Assembly: GCA_949317995.1 (NCBI GenBank)
Contig: OX439040.1
Span: 22,501,830 to 22,565,829, forward strand
Length of the DNA: 64,000 nucleotides
Reading direction: 5' to 3'
DNA from: Acholoe squamosa
Taxonomy: Eukaryota; Annelida; Polychaeta; Phyllodocida; Polynoidae
A model generated the notes under the pieces. That model saw only the letters and a program-made list of their open reading frames with translations. It ran no database searches and had not been told where the DNA came from. Made by a program: the position numbers and the translations under genes. This document shows, one piece after another, positions 12,460-22,043 of this stretch; positions within the stretch are counted from its first letter, which is position 1, and each line of letters starts with the position of its first letter.

Positions 12460-14092
12460 CAGGGTGTCCGGCGATCCTACTTTTCCCACTGTTTCCTATT
12501 TTTTTATGATTTTGCTATTTTTCCTACTTTTTCTCCAAAATACCTTCTTTTTTATTTTGCTTTGGCGCGTCCAATATAAAAATACCGTTAGTTGCTTTGA
12601 AGCACATCTAGCTTGTGTCAGTGCATGTTTATTGTAACTTATGTCAAGTGAAATCAACCGTCAAAAATTTTGCCATGTCTGTCCCGCTCGTTTAGTACTT
12701 GCAAGAACCTGAGTGCTGGAGTTGTAGTGCTACTACATTTAGCCTCCACATGGTTTATGAATAGTGCAGTTTTACTGTTAGCATTAGAACTAGTATTATA
12801 CTAATGTTTCACTCATAAACCCTTTAACAGAATATGTGCAAACACCTGACTGATAGTGATTAGGGAGGTAATATCAAAAGGTGGCTACATGAAATGCCAA
12901 TAAGAGACTAATGGTGTCAGTGTTGGCTGCAATCTATATTTTGAACCATGGAGTGCCAATGTAGAAAACATTCAGAATTGCTTGCAGTTATGTTGTTATA
13001 ATTGTCATGATACTTTTGGACAAAGATATCACTCCCTTAACATGGGTTAATAGATTGGTGATGGATTCATCTGACATCAAGTAACCTAGATCATTAAAGC
13101 CTGCTATAGAACTCTATAGAAACATGCCAAATCCCACAAAATTTCAAGAATCTTGGCTAAATAAGACAGATAAAAATGGAAATTTAGTCAACTAGTGGTG
13201 TCGTGTAGATCCAAGTTCTGCATACAAAGCCACTTCGAAAAGAAAAGTGCTAGTGCAGCAGCTAGTGCATCTGTATCAGATGGTGCTGTATCAACCATAA
13301 GTGACAAAACAGTACCCAGTGCAAGCACCTCTGCTAAGACTAGTTCATTCATGGTGCAGACAGCTTCCCAGCAAGAACAGACTGCCATTGCTGAAATCCT
13401 ATGGGCCCACAAAGTATGTGAGAGCAACTTCAGCTTTCGGTCTTGTGAAGGATTGTCTGACTTATTTTAGAGAATGATTCCCTGTGAGAGTGATATTGTG
13501 ACATACCCTCTGTGTAGTACATGAATATGTTGTACAAAAACTGCGTCTATTAAGTAAGTTCTATACAGGGGTTTCACAAAATTAGTACCTCACAGATCTT
13601 GTATGGCAGCCATGTTGAGGCAAAACCTTTGCCATAGACTTATCATTACAAGTTAGTGTGCTGAAACAACTAGCCAATTTCTCAATCTCAATCTAGGATC
13701 AGTACTCCCAATACATTGGCAACAATTCATGACAAAGAAACAATTTACTGTTTTATTTCACATATTGTGCTCCAACATGGCCACTGTACATCATTTTGAT
13801 GTAACAGACTCGCAGTAAATGCCTTCATGAAACCACTGTATATCATTTTCAGATACCAATGATACAGGTACAAACTGAGCACCATTTAAATATGTTCTGG
13901 AATATTATTCCATTAGGTTCTACATAATATAAGCTTATCGATTCTGAGAATAAATATGTTTGTTACACATGCATTGTTTATTCTACATAATGTCCTATTT
14001 CTTCTTATATTTTCCTACTTTTGTCCTACTTTTTGAAAATTTTTAGTCCTACTTTTATCCTACTTTTTCAAAGGGGTCTGCCGGACACCCTG
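12460..14092. mobile_element. hAT-like DNA transposon, decayed (1.63 kb)
   Basis: The ends are CAGGGTGTCCGGC (12460-12472) and its exact inverse GCCGGACACCCTG (14080-14092). The element is flanked by TATATAA on both sides, a 7-bp match in a TA-rich context. Subterminal regions on both sides repeat the word TCCTACTTTT many times (12475-12545 and 13990-14070), typical of transposase-binding subterminal repeats. The interior holds a degraded reading frame resembling the N-terminal part of a hAT-type protein (see the separate entry). CAGGG ends and a 7-8 bp duplication fit hAT. Much of the original transposase has been lost. Confidence 0.75.
13195..13510 (+). pseudogene. hAT-type transposase-like fragment (pseudogene)
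   Basis: The plus-strand frame gives a serine/alanine-rich linker, then AEILWAHKVCESNFSFRSCE and DLF. After an in-frame stop at about 13468-13470 the same frame continues RMIPCESDIV. From general knowledge, hAT-derived proteins with an N-terminal zinc finger have a comparable block: an AE(I/V)LW-type helix, then LF(K/S)RMFPDSxIA. The frame upstream shows HFEKK after a possible zinc-finger tail, but the finger itself is not intact. The stop codon inside the conserved block and the absence of a downstream catalytic region mark it as a relic. It lies entirely inside the 12460-14092 element, which supports the assignment. Resemblance is from memory and was not searched. Confidence 0.5.
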
Positions 14093-15355
14093 TATATAAA
14101 TGTAACTGCAACAATTTTCTCTCTTTTGTACACTTCATACGTGTTTGTGTAAATAGTATATGCAATCAATGCTTTGATTCAGGTATGTGTTGCTACCTGC
14201 TCTGATTACAGCCAATATTGATACCTTGCCATAAGATACAGCAACATTTAATAATTGTTTGGGTACCTTTATAGGTATTGTAGTAGTAGATTCACCTATT
14301 TCCTTGGGGCTAAATCTTCCCGGATGAAGGCTTCATGACTTCACAGATATTGTGAGGAAAAGAGAAAGTTTCCTCATCTAGTTTAATGGGTTAACCCCAC
14401 CCCCACACCTTTCCACCCACCCTTGCCCCCGGCCCTATCCATCGAAGTGTCAGGGGCAGTAGGAGGAACTTGATAGGGGTCTTCCCCCCTGACGCATCCT
14501 CGACACCAAATGCAGTTACTTTTAGATAAAGCCCATCACTTCTATGTTTTCTGTCTGCTGCCTCAGGGTTCCTCTCACCGGAAACGCACCAAGAAACCTG
14601 CGTCTTCCTCTCGGGCGGCCATCTTGGATTACCCCTTCCCCCTTGAAGGGTAACTGTTGGGTACTACAGGCTTCTTCTCTTATTTCAATGAAGTTTCTTT
14701 TCACCATAGTTGCCATAGTATCTCATGCTGTTTTTAATATTGTGCGCATGGGATTTCTTTCTCAACTGCTAATTCTATTCCGATATCCTTAGTGTCATTG
14801 CCCTCCAAGATCGTTTTCAAGACATACTTTTTTTTTGCCCCTCGGTTTTGCCAAATAAGAAGGGCATTCCTACCACAGGCCTAGTTACCAACAGGCCATA
14901 AAACCTGCATAGATACTGTTAAACCCCCTAAGGGTATAAAAAATGGATGCCTACCCTCATTTGACAGCATCCCCGCAAAACTAATCAAAGTATTCTTATT
15001 AAGAAGAAAAACAGACGGTATGCTTCATTCTGCAAGGGAAGAAAATCGAATCAAAGAGCCACCTTGATTGACGTAACTGTAATTGGGCTAGAGATCGTAT
15101 AGCAAAATTTTTTGGAAGAAAAAGAAACTTTCCCCATAATCACATGTACTGAGGAAGTGTAGAAGGGATAAAACTTCACACGATGCTAAACCCCATTTTC
15201 AGCCCCAGTGTTCTAATCTCAAAAACTCGTATAAATGCATTAGGTTAATTTCATCAAAGAAGCTGAGTTCTTTAAAATCAGCATAATGCCTAGACGTTTC
15301 CTATTCTTTCATCGTCATGATCTGCCAATACCCAACTGATACCGTTCAACCAAGT
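14093..15355. other. Unassigned DNA with a YY1-like site
   Basis: No exon, RNA gene or bounded repeat was recognised. GGCGGCCATCTTGGATT (14613-14629) contains a strong match to the YY1 consensus GCCATCTTG. A similar CCGCCATCTTGG occurs at about 11952. Such words are found in promoters and also inside transposons, so function is open. Confidence 0.3.
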
Positions 15356-15359
15356 AACT

Positions 15360-15665
15360 AACCTAACTAACTCTGCATTGATGTATCATGCCAAATGCTG
15401 GGAGTGCATCAACAACAAAGAGCCGGCATGATGCATTAAAGAAGCGCTTGTGACTTACCAGAGATGCCACTTTTCCTGGTTTACCAGGAATTCCTGGTTT
15501 TCGTTTCAAGGCACCTGTATTAAATCATGTTAAATTCCTGGGAAAATGTGTCAAAAGTTCAGTTTTCCTGGTTTTTGTTGGCCAGTGAGTGGCAACTCTG
15601 AACTTACACACCAGGGCTGCATTTATGCAATATAACGACCAAAGGTTCTGAGAACCATGTTCCCT
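15360..15665. mobile_element. TTAA-family core split by a nested MITE
   Basis: Family words TGCATTGATGTATCATGCC and GGCATGATGCATTAAAG lie left of a nested insertion, and ACACCAGGGCTGCATTTATGCA and ACGACCAAAGG lie right of it. Removing the nested element and one ACTTAC copy rejoins GTGACTTACACACCAGGGCTGCATT, the family core (compare GGTGAGTTGCTCACCAGAGCTGCATT at 33.4 kb). Both outer ends are too eroded to place, so the limits are approximate. Confidence 0.55.
15459..15600. mobile_element. Small CAGAGATGCC-ended MITE, nested insertion
   Basis: Left end CAGAGATGCCACT and right end AGTGGCAACTCTG are inverted with one mismatch over 13 bp. ACTTAC lies immediately to the left (15453-15458) and, after one extra A, to the right (15602-15607), giving a likely 6-bp target duplication. 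The interior repeats TTCCTGGTTT in both orientations. The CAG-N-G-ATG start and 6-bp duplication resemble the two MITEs at 30.7 and 52.1 kb. No coding capacity. A hAT relation (some hAT lineages duplicate 6 bp) is inferred. Confidence 0.75.
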
Positions 15666-17544
15666 TCAAAGGGCTTGCAACTGATTTATATGGGGAGAGC
15701 ACCCGTGTCCCGAAACGCGCAATTACCTAAAACCAATTATATTAATGAAACACACCAAAGGAATGGCTTCCATTTGCCTGATGACATATGACCTTTGGCG
15801 GACTGTTGTTGCACTCCTGACCTGGAGGCTTCATCAAGCAGTGACAAGAGGAGGTTAATATGCATGCTGGTGGTCTGCTGGTGCTGGCAAGATAGGCACT
15901 GATAACAGCTATCTCGATGGGTACCCCTTGTCTCTAAGAATTCCAGAGAATTCCATTGATTGGCCCAAGCCTATATATCTCATGTGTATTGGCCTTTGCA
16001 TGTAATTCCGATTATTTTGGTGAGAATGCCCATTTAATCTACATCTCGCGAGATTTATGTTGGTACCCAATGTGTACTCAGAGAGAAGAGCCTAGGTTTT
16101 CTTGTGTCTGCATGCACACAATACAATACAAGGACCATGGGAATCATTGGTTAACCTACCCTACTACGATTTAATGAAATAGTGACTTGACAAAACCACA
16201 GTAAGCCAAATACCATTATTATGGGCAGCAGATATGAGCAGATACCCATAGCGTTATGCACTTTGTGGGAACAACTAATGGACCGCTAGCTTCCCCTAAG
16301 GGCATGTTCCTCCCTCCATTGAGAGCCCATCAACTCGCTTCGCTGTCTTTACTCAGTATGTTTAGCTTGGGCCGGGGTGGCATGGATTGGCAGATATGTG
16401 TTTGCCTTTAAATTTGGCCCAGCCCACTGTGCGATGGCCATCTGGGCTGTGGCTCCACATCCCGAGTCTAGGCCTTACTGATACATTAGAGGTAAAGCAA
16501 CTGGGAACGCACATTTCATTTTATGTTTCCAGCACCAGAGAATTTGACAAGGTTAGGAGTCACTGGAAGTCCACTGAGCTATCATTTTCCTCTGTAGTAG
16601 GCCCGCTATTGGTGTGAGGACGCTCGTTTGTTTCCCTCTATCATACCATTGGGACATCTGCTTCACAGACCCATTAAGTATTCATAGGTTAGCAATATGG
16701 ATTTGCCACAATTATTGTCAACCCATTACTCTTAAATCTTAACAATTACAAAATAACAGTAGACGCAGGCATGGCAGATGACTTGATTTTAGTCACTCGG
16801 AAATTCCACATAAGATGTTAGACATCCATTCATAATCATTTCAGTTTTAGTTCTGAAAGCACATTGTTCCAAGTTCTGAACCAATGGCTTATAAAGTAGG
16901 TCAACAATTGTTTTGCTTGATACTGCGGCTATTTTCAGACTGGTTATAAACAAGTTGAGTTGAGTTAAACACGTTTTTATTGGAGATGCCCTTAGCATCT
17001 CCATTGTATTCACATGGAGGTCGATTGCACACCAAATCGGACAGTCCAATAACCCTTGAGTCGACCTGTGCAATAGTAAATTACCTTATTTGATAATTTC
17101 TGTATAGAAATTTAGCCAAATTACAACTGTTTTATATTGCTTATATGGACACATTATTCATCTTAATTTTGAAAGTGTATACAAAGCTTCGTTTTACTAT
17201 TTTGTCATATTTTGTTGGTTCATTTTGTTTTTATAAGACTAGTCGTAACAGGGTGATACTACCCTCCTTGCTAAGGTCATTTCAGTTAGCTGAGAAAGCT
17301 ACCCACTCAGATCTCGCCTACAGAGAGGTTACAGCTTGCTCTCCCTGCCTACAGTTCCCACCCTCCTCCTAATCACCTCGTAATAGTATACTGTCAGACC
17401 CCCCCCCCCCTGCACCACCCAGCACCCAATCACCTCATAATAGGGGTGGGTATTGGTGGGACACATAAACTTATGCCTGATACATGGTCACTTTAACCAT
17501 TTAGAATGATCGCTACATGCAAGCCACCCACATGCATGCATCCA
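15666..17544. other. Unassigned sequence
   Basis: No coding exon or bounded repeat was recognised. Short frames on either strand (for example 16387-16617 plus and 16789-17073 minus) look like chance frames with no family signature. A poly-C tract lies near 17400-17410. Confidence 0.3.
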
Positions 17545-17564
17545 TTAACCCACTAAAGGCCACC

Positions 17565-17646
<82 letters not shown>

Positions 17647-17765
17647 CACATAAGTATGATGCACCTTATTATATTAGGAGTAGGCGTCCACACACGTGCC
17701 TGGGGAGTGTCCGGTCGTCTGCCTGACTGTAATTAACCCACTAAAGGCCACCTACATATATAATG
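17545..17765. repeat. 188-bp direct duplication beginning TTAACCCACTAAAGGCC
   Basis: TTAACCCACTAAAGGCCACC begins at 17545 and again at 17733. Both copies run on into CTACATATATA, so a 188-bp unit is directly duplicated in part. The repeated end (TTAA-CCC followed by TAAAGG) is the terminus type seen in the TTAA MITEs, suggesting that a transposon end seeded the duplication. Confidence 0.55.
17568..17640. repeat. (TA)n microsatellite
   Basis: About 36 uninterrupted TA dinucleotides, ending in CATGTACA. Length is probably polymorphic. Confidence 0.95.
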
Positions 17766-18066
17766 TATATACCTTCACACAGTGTCCAGCCGGTCTCTGT
17801 GTGTGTGTGAGGGGGAGGGGGTACATATAGGTCCTCTATATACCGATATTGCAGGATGTAGAATGTGTGCAGCCCTTTCTTGAGCTGATTTCCAGCATGC
17901 TACACTGATAGCTATCAGAGAGCACTTGTACCAAAATAACTCAGGACTGAATCTATCAAGGCCTTTTCACCTCGCCGTTCTATGGTGTTTAATTGAAAAT
18001 GTTGACGTCATTCTGTGTTTTAAATTGTGTTTTAATGTGTGTTTTTATTATTCTATGGTCTTAGAC

Positions 18067-20033
18067 ATGCATGTAGCATTGATGCAGAGTTAACCCTTTA
18101 TGGATAGCATGATGCATTGATGCACAGTTAACCCTTTATGGAAAGCATGATGCATTGATGCACAGTTAACCCTTTATGGATAGCATGATGCATTGATGCA
18201 CAGTTAACCCTTTATGGATAGCATGATGCACATTTAACCCTTTATGAGTGGCATGATGCATTGATGCACAGTTAACCCTTTATGAATGGCATGATGCATT
18301 GATTCACTTTAACCCTTTATGAATGGCATGATGCATTGATTCACTTTAAGCCTTTGTGAATGGCATGTAGCATTGATGCACAGTTAACCCATTAAGGCCT
18401 GATGTTGAGAATACTCAACATCCATGTAGGGGCGGATGTTGAGTATTTTCAACACCATGTGGGGCCTGATGTTGAGTATAATCGACATAGATATTCTATG
18501 TGGCAGCCATGTTTGGAAATTTGAGAGAGACTTAATTGGATTACTATTTTTGGTATGATGATGGTTATTACCTATTTTAAGGCTGAGGAATTCGAATCTG
18601 AGAAGTTTACAGTGATAGAGACAATGTAAAATGGTTAAAAATGATATCAAAGTCATGGATAGTGTATTATACCTTGGACCCTCCCGCCCCCTGGTAAATG
18701 TACTGCTCAAAATTCAGTCTTCTAGCCTTCCAAAGTCCCCTCATAGCCAGCCCTTAATGGGTTAACCCTTTATGAATGGCATGATGCATTGATGTACTTT
18801 AACCCTTCTTGGATAGCATGATGCATTGATGCCCAATTAACCCCTTATGAATGGCATGATGCATTGATACACAGTTAAACCTTGATGAATGGCATGATGC
18901 ATTGATGCACATTTAACCCTTTATGAATGGCATGATGCATTGATTCACTTTAAGCCTTTATGAATGGCATGTAGCATTGATGCACAGTTAACCCTTTATG
19001 GATAGCATGATGCATTGATGCACAATTAACCCCTTATGGATAGCATGATGCATTGATGCACATTTAACCCTTTATGAATGGCATGATGCATTGATTCACT
19101 TTAACCCTTTATGAATGGCATGATGCATTGATTCACTTTAAGCCTTTATGAATGGCATGTAGCATTGATGCACAGTTAACCCTTTATGAATGGCATGATG
19201 CATTGATGTACTTTAACCCTTCTTGGATAGCATGATGCATTGATGCCCAGTTAACCCTTTATGAATGGCATGATGCATTGATACACAGTTAACCCTTTAT
19301 GAATGGCATGATGCATTGATGCACATTTAACCCTTTATAAATGGCATGATGCATTGATTCACTTTAAGCCTTTATGAATGGCATGTAGCATTGATGCACA
19401 GTTAACCCTTTATGGATAGCATGATGCATTGATGCACAATTAACCCTTTATGGATAGCATGATGCATTGATGCACATTAACCCTTTATGGATAGCATGAT
19501 GCATTGATGCACATTTAACCCTTTATGAATGGCATGATGCATTGATTCACTTTGACCCTTTATGAATGGCATGATGCATTGATTCACTTTAAGCCTTATG
19601 AATGGCATGTAGCATTGATGCACAGTTAACCCTTTATGGATAGCATGATGCATTGATGCACAGTTAACCCTTTATGGATGTTACAAAGCATTGATGCACA
19701 TTTAACCCTTCATGGATAACATGATGCATCGATGCACTTTAACCCTTCATGAATGGCATGATGCATTGATGCACTTTAACCCTTTATGGGTGCCATGATG
19801 CTTTGATACACAGTTGACCCTTTATGAAAGGCATGATGCATTGATGCACATTTAACCCTTCATGGATAACCTGATGCATTGATGCACTTAACCCTTTATG
19901 GATGGCTTGATGCATTGATACACAGTTAACCCCTTAGGGATAGCATGATGCATTGATGCACAGTCAACCCTTTATTGATAGACAAGGCATTGATGTGCAG
20001 TTAACCCTTTTATGGATGCCATGATGCATTGTC
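18067..20033. repeat. 38-bp satellite array with higher-order structure
   Basis: Roughly 40 head-to-tail copies of a 38-bp monomer that starts TTAACCCTTTATGGATAGCA and continues TGATGCATTGATGCACAG. Monomer variants (GGATAGCATG, GAATGGCATG, GATTCACTTTAAGCC, GGCATGTAGCATTG) recur in a fixed order. The GGCATGTAGCATTG variant appears at about 18363, 18967, 19157, 19383 and 19607, spacings of about 190-226 bp, so a 5-6-monomer higher-order repeat is present. The array is interrupted at 18388-18761 by a MITE. The monomer starts with the TTAA-CCC terminus and contains the GCATGATGCA words of the dispersed TTAA family. Confidence 0.95.
18388..18761. mobile_element. piggyBac-like MITE inside the satellite (374 bp)
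   Basis: TTAA at 18384-18387 and 18762-18765 flank CCCATTAAGG on the left and its exact inverse CCTTAATGGG on the right. Removing the element and one TTAA restores a normal satellite monomer (GCACAG-TTAA-CCCTTTATG), so the insertion is precise and the TTAA duplication is certain. The left third repeats GATGTTGAGTAT and its inverse. There is no transposase. TTAA duplication plus CCC termini is the piggyBac signature; Kolobok elements also use TTAA but usually with different ends. Confidence 0.9.
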
Positions 20034-20035
20034 AA

Positions 20036-21160
20036 CAAATATTTGTCAGCAATTATTCAATTTATGTTAGTAATTACTCACTTTTTGTCAGTAATTAGTC
20101 CAAATATGTCAGTAATAATGCACTATTTGTCAGCAATTAGTCAATTTATGTTAGTAATTACTTACTTTTTGTCAGTAATTACTCACTTTTTGTCAGTAAT
20201 TAGTCCAAATATGTCAGTAATAATGCACTATTTGTCAGCAATTAGTCAATATAATTGTTAGTTATTACTCACTATTTGTTAAAATATATCAGTAATAATG
20301 CACTATTTGTCAGCAATTAGTCAATACATGTTAGTAATTGCTCATTATTGGTCAACAGTTCATCAACATGTCAGTAATCACTCACTATTTGTCAATATCT
20401 GATTGAATATTGAAAATTGAATTGAAAATAGCATTGAAAATTGCATTAAAAACTCGGGTCTTTTAGGTCTTAGACCTAACCTGCTCCAATTATCAATACT
20501 GACATGTATTGATAATTGCTGTCATAGAGTGACTAAGTACTGACATATATTGACTAATTGCTGACAAATTGTGAGTAAATACTGATATATATATATTGAC
20601 TATTTGCTGACAATTAGTGAGTAATTACTTATATATATTGAATAATTGCTGACAAATAGTGAGCAATTACTAACATATAGACTAATTGCTGACAAATAGT
20701 GAGTAATTACTCACATATATTGACTAAATACTGATAAAATGTAAGTAACTACTACCATGTATTGACTAATTGCTGACAAATAGTGAATAATTACTGACAT
20801 ATTGTCTAATTTCTGATAAATAGTGAGTAATTACTAACATATATTTACTAATTGCTGACAGGCGTCCCTAGCCCAATTAAAAGGGTCTATTTCTCCTCTT
20901 TTCTATCCCCTCAGGATGTGTGGTGCACATATGTCATATGCGCAGGCACTGACACATTCCTCTGTGAAATGGTTATGTAGCTCTCGCCATGAATATGACC
21001 TTAGCTGTCGAAATGGCTTTAAACATCTATTACTCACTCACTCACTAATTGCTGACAAAGTGAGTAATTACTGACGTAGATTGACTAATTGCTGTTATAT
21101 AGTGACTAAGTACTAACATATATTGACTAATTGCTGACAAATAGTGAGCAATTACTAATC
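20036..21160. repeat. Large inverted pair of tandem arrays (GTCAGCAATTAG words)
   Basis: From about 20036 to 20395 the plus strand repeats TTTGTCAGCAATTAGTCAAT and TGTTAGTAATTACTCACT words. From about 20495 to 20862, and again 21030-21155, the exact inverse appears (ATTGACTAATTGCTGACAAA and AGTGAGTAATTACTAACATA). The two arrays face each other across a spacer of about 100 bp rich in ATTGAAAAT, itself containing a TCAATACTGACATGTATTGA palindrome at about 20493-20512. The right array is interrupted by the sequence at 20863-21029. Confidence 0.85.
20863..21047 (+). mobile_element. SINE-like insertion with (ACTC)n tail
   Basis: This non-repetitive block interrupts the tandem array and ends TCGCCATGAATATGACC, then TTTAAACATC, then (ACTC)n at about 21030-21047. 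From general knowledge, many invertebrate SINEs end with a similar TTAAA-(ACTC)n 3-prime tail. No polymerase III A/B boxes were clear at the left end, so it may be 5-prime truncated. Moderate to low confidence. Confidence 0.4.
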
Positions 21161-21161
21161 C

Positions 21162-21350
21162 GATCATAAGTACATAAATCTAGATGATACGACCGAGCAG
21201 CTATTACAGCAATGCTGTATGTCTATATCGAAATATAATATTCGATCATAAGTACATAAATCTAGATGATACGACCGAGCAGCTATTACAGCAATGCTGT
21301 ATTTCTATATGGATATATATAAAATGATCATAAATACATAAATCTAGATT
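21162..21350. repeat. 82-bp tandem repeat, 2.3 copies
   Basis: GATCATAAGTACATAAATCT starts at 21162 and 21244, and a truncated third copy starts at 21326. The first two units are nearly identical and include GCAGCTATTACAGCAATGCTG. Only copy number and variants can be stated; no function is suggested. Confidence 0.9.
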
Positions 21351-21392
21351 AAAGAGTCATGATAATGAGTATAGAGTCATGGGCGTCCTCGT

Positions 21393-21735
21393 TATAGTCG
21401 GTACACAGTCCAGTCCGCATGCACCAATTCAACCCACCCTCCCCACTCAAACCTCGCCTATAATTAAGTAATTATAGCCGGTACACAGTCTAGTCTGCAT
21501 GCACCAATTCAACCCACCCTCCCCACTCAAACCTCGCCTAGAATTAAGTAATTATAGCCGGTACACAGTCCAGTCCGCATGCACCAATTCAACCCACCCT
21601 CCCCACTCAAACCTCGCATAGAATTAAGTGATTATAGCCGGTACACAGTCTAGTCTGTATGCACCAATTCAACCCACCCTCCCCACTCAAACCTCGCCTA
21701 AAATTAAGCAATTATAGCCGGTACACCAATTCAAC
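21393..21735. repeat. 80-bp tandem repeat, four copies plus a partial
   Basis: TATAG(C/T)CGGTACACAGTC begins at 21393, 21473, 21553 and 21633, and a truncated unit begins at 21713. Units differ by only a few bases (for example CAGTCCGCATG versus TAGTCTGCATG, alternating between copies), suggesting duplication of a two-unit block. Confidence 0.95.
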
Positions 21736-21856
21736 TTGCGTTGAACTTACATTGTCAATTGACATTTGATATTTGACATTGAGGCATCTCCTTAGGACTG
21801 AGTCCTTCACCTGTGACATTTTTTGGCAACAAGAAAAATGTGGCAAGGATCATGCA

Positions 21857-22019
21857 TAGGAGTTGCCACTCCTGTGACGTCATGTTTGCCCCCTGACGTC
21901 ACAGATGGCGTCACACGGCGATTGTGACATCACTCACGGAAACCGAAAACATATTAGGAGTTGCCCAGCGCTGTTGCTACGCAACATCGCTGGCCGCTGC
22001 GCGGCCTGGCAACTCCTAA
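21857..22019. other. Compact multi-stem segment with a three-way junction and two CRE palindromes
   Basis: Outer stem: 21954-21965 (TTAGGAGTTGCC) pairs perfectly with 22008-22019. Inside are two adjacent stems: 21966-21977 with 21981-21992 (CAGCGCTGTTGC arm, 11 of 12 paired, 3-nt loop) and 21993-21997 with 22001-22005 (GCCGC/GCGGC, 3-nt loop). This is a complete T-shaped fold with almost no unpaired base. Upstream, AGGAGT-TGCC-ACTCCT (21858-21873) repeats the outer-stem word. TGTGACGTCA (21873-21882) is the inverse of TGACGTCACA (21894-21903), each holding a full CRE/ATF palindrome. Parvovirus-type terminal repeats and some transposon ends fold this way, but no Rep-like or transposase gene adjoins, so the nature is unknown. 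Confidence 0.75.
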
Positions 22020-22043
22020 AAAATCATATGTACATATGATTTT
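22020..22043. repeat. 24-bp perfect palindrome
   Basis: The 12 bases 22020-22031 (AAAATCATATGT) are exactly inverted in 22032-22043. It directly abuts the three-way junction. It has no spacer, so it could extrude a cruciform or bind a dimeric protein. Confidence 0.95.

Noticed and set aside
17517..17726. Frame with a YIYIYI run
   Set aside because: Translation of the TA microsatellite.
18067..20033. CRISPR-like array
   Set aside because: Repeats are contiguous 38-bp monomers without unique spacers, and the DNA is eukaryotic in character.
21954..22019. Confident call of an endogenous parvovirus terminal repeat
   Set aside because: The fold is similar in shape, but there is no adjacent viral gene and no recognisable Rep-binding repeat, so only the shape is reported.
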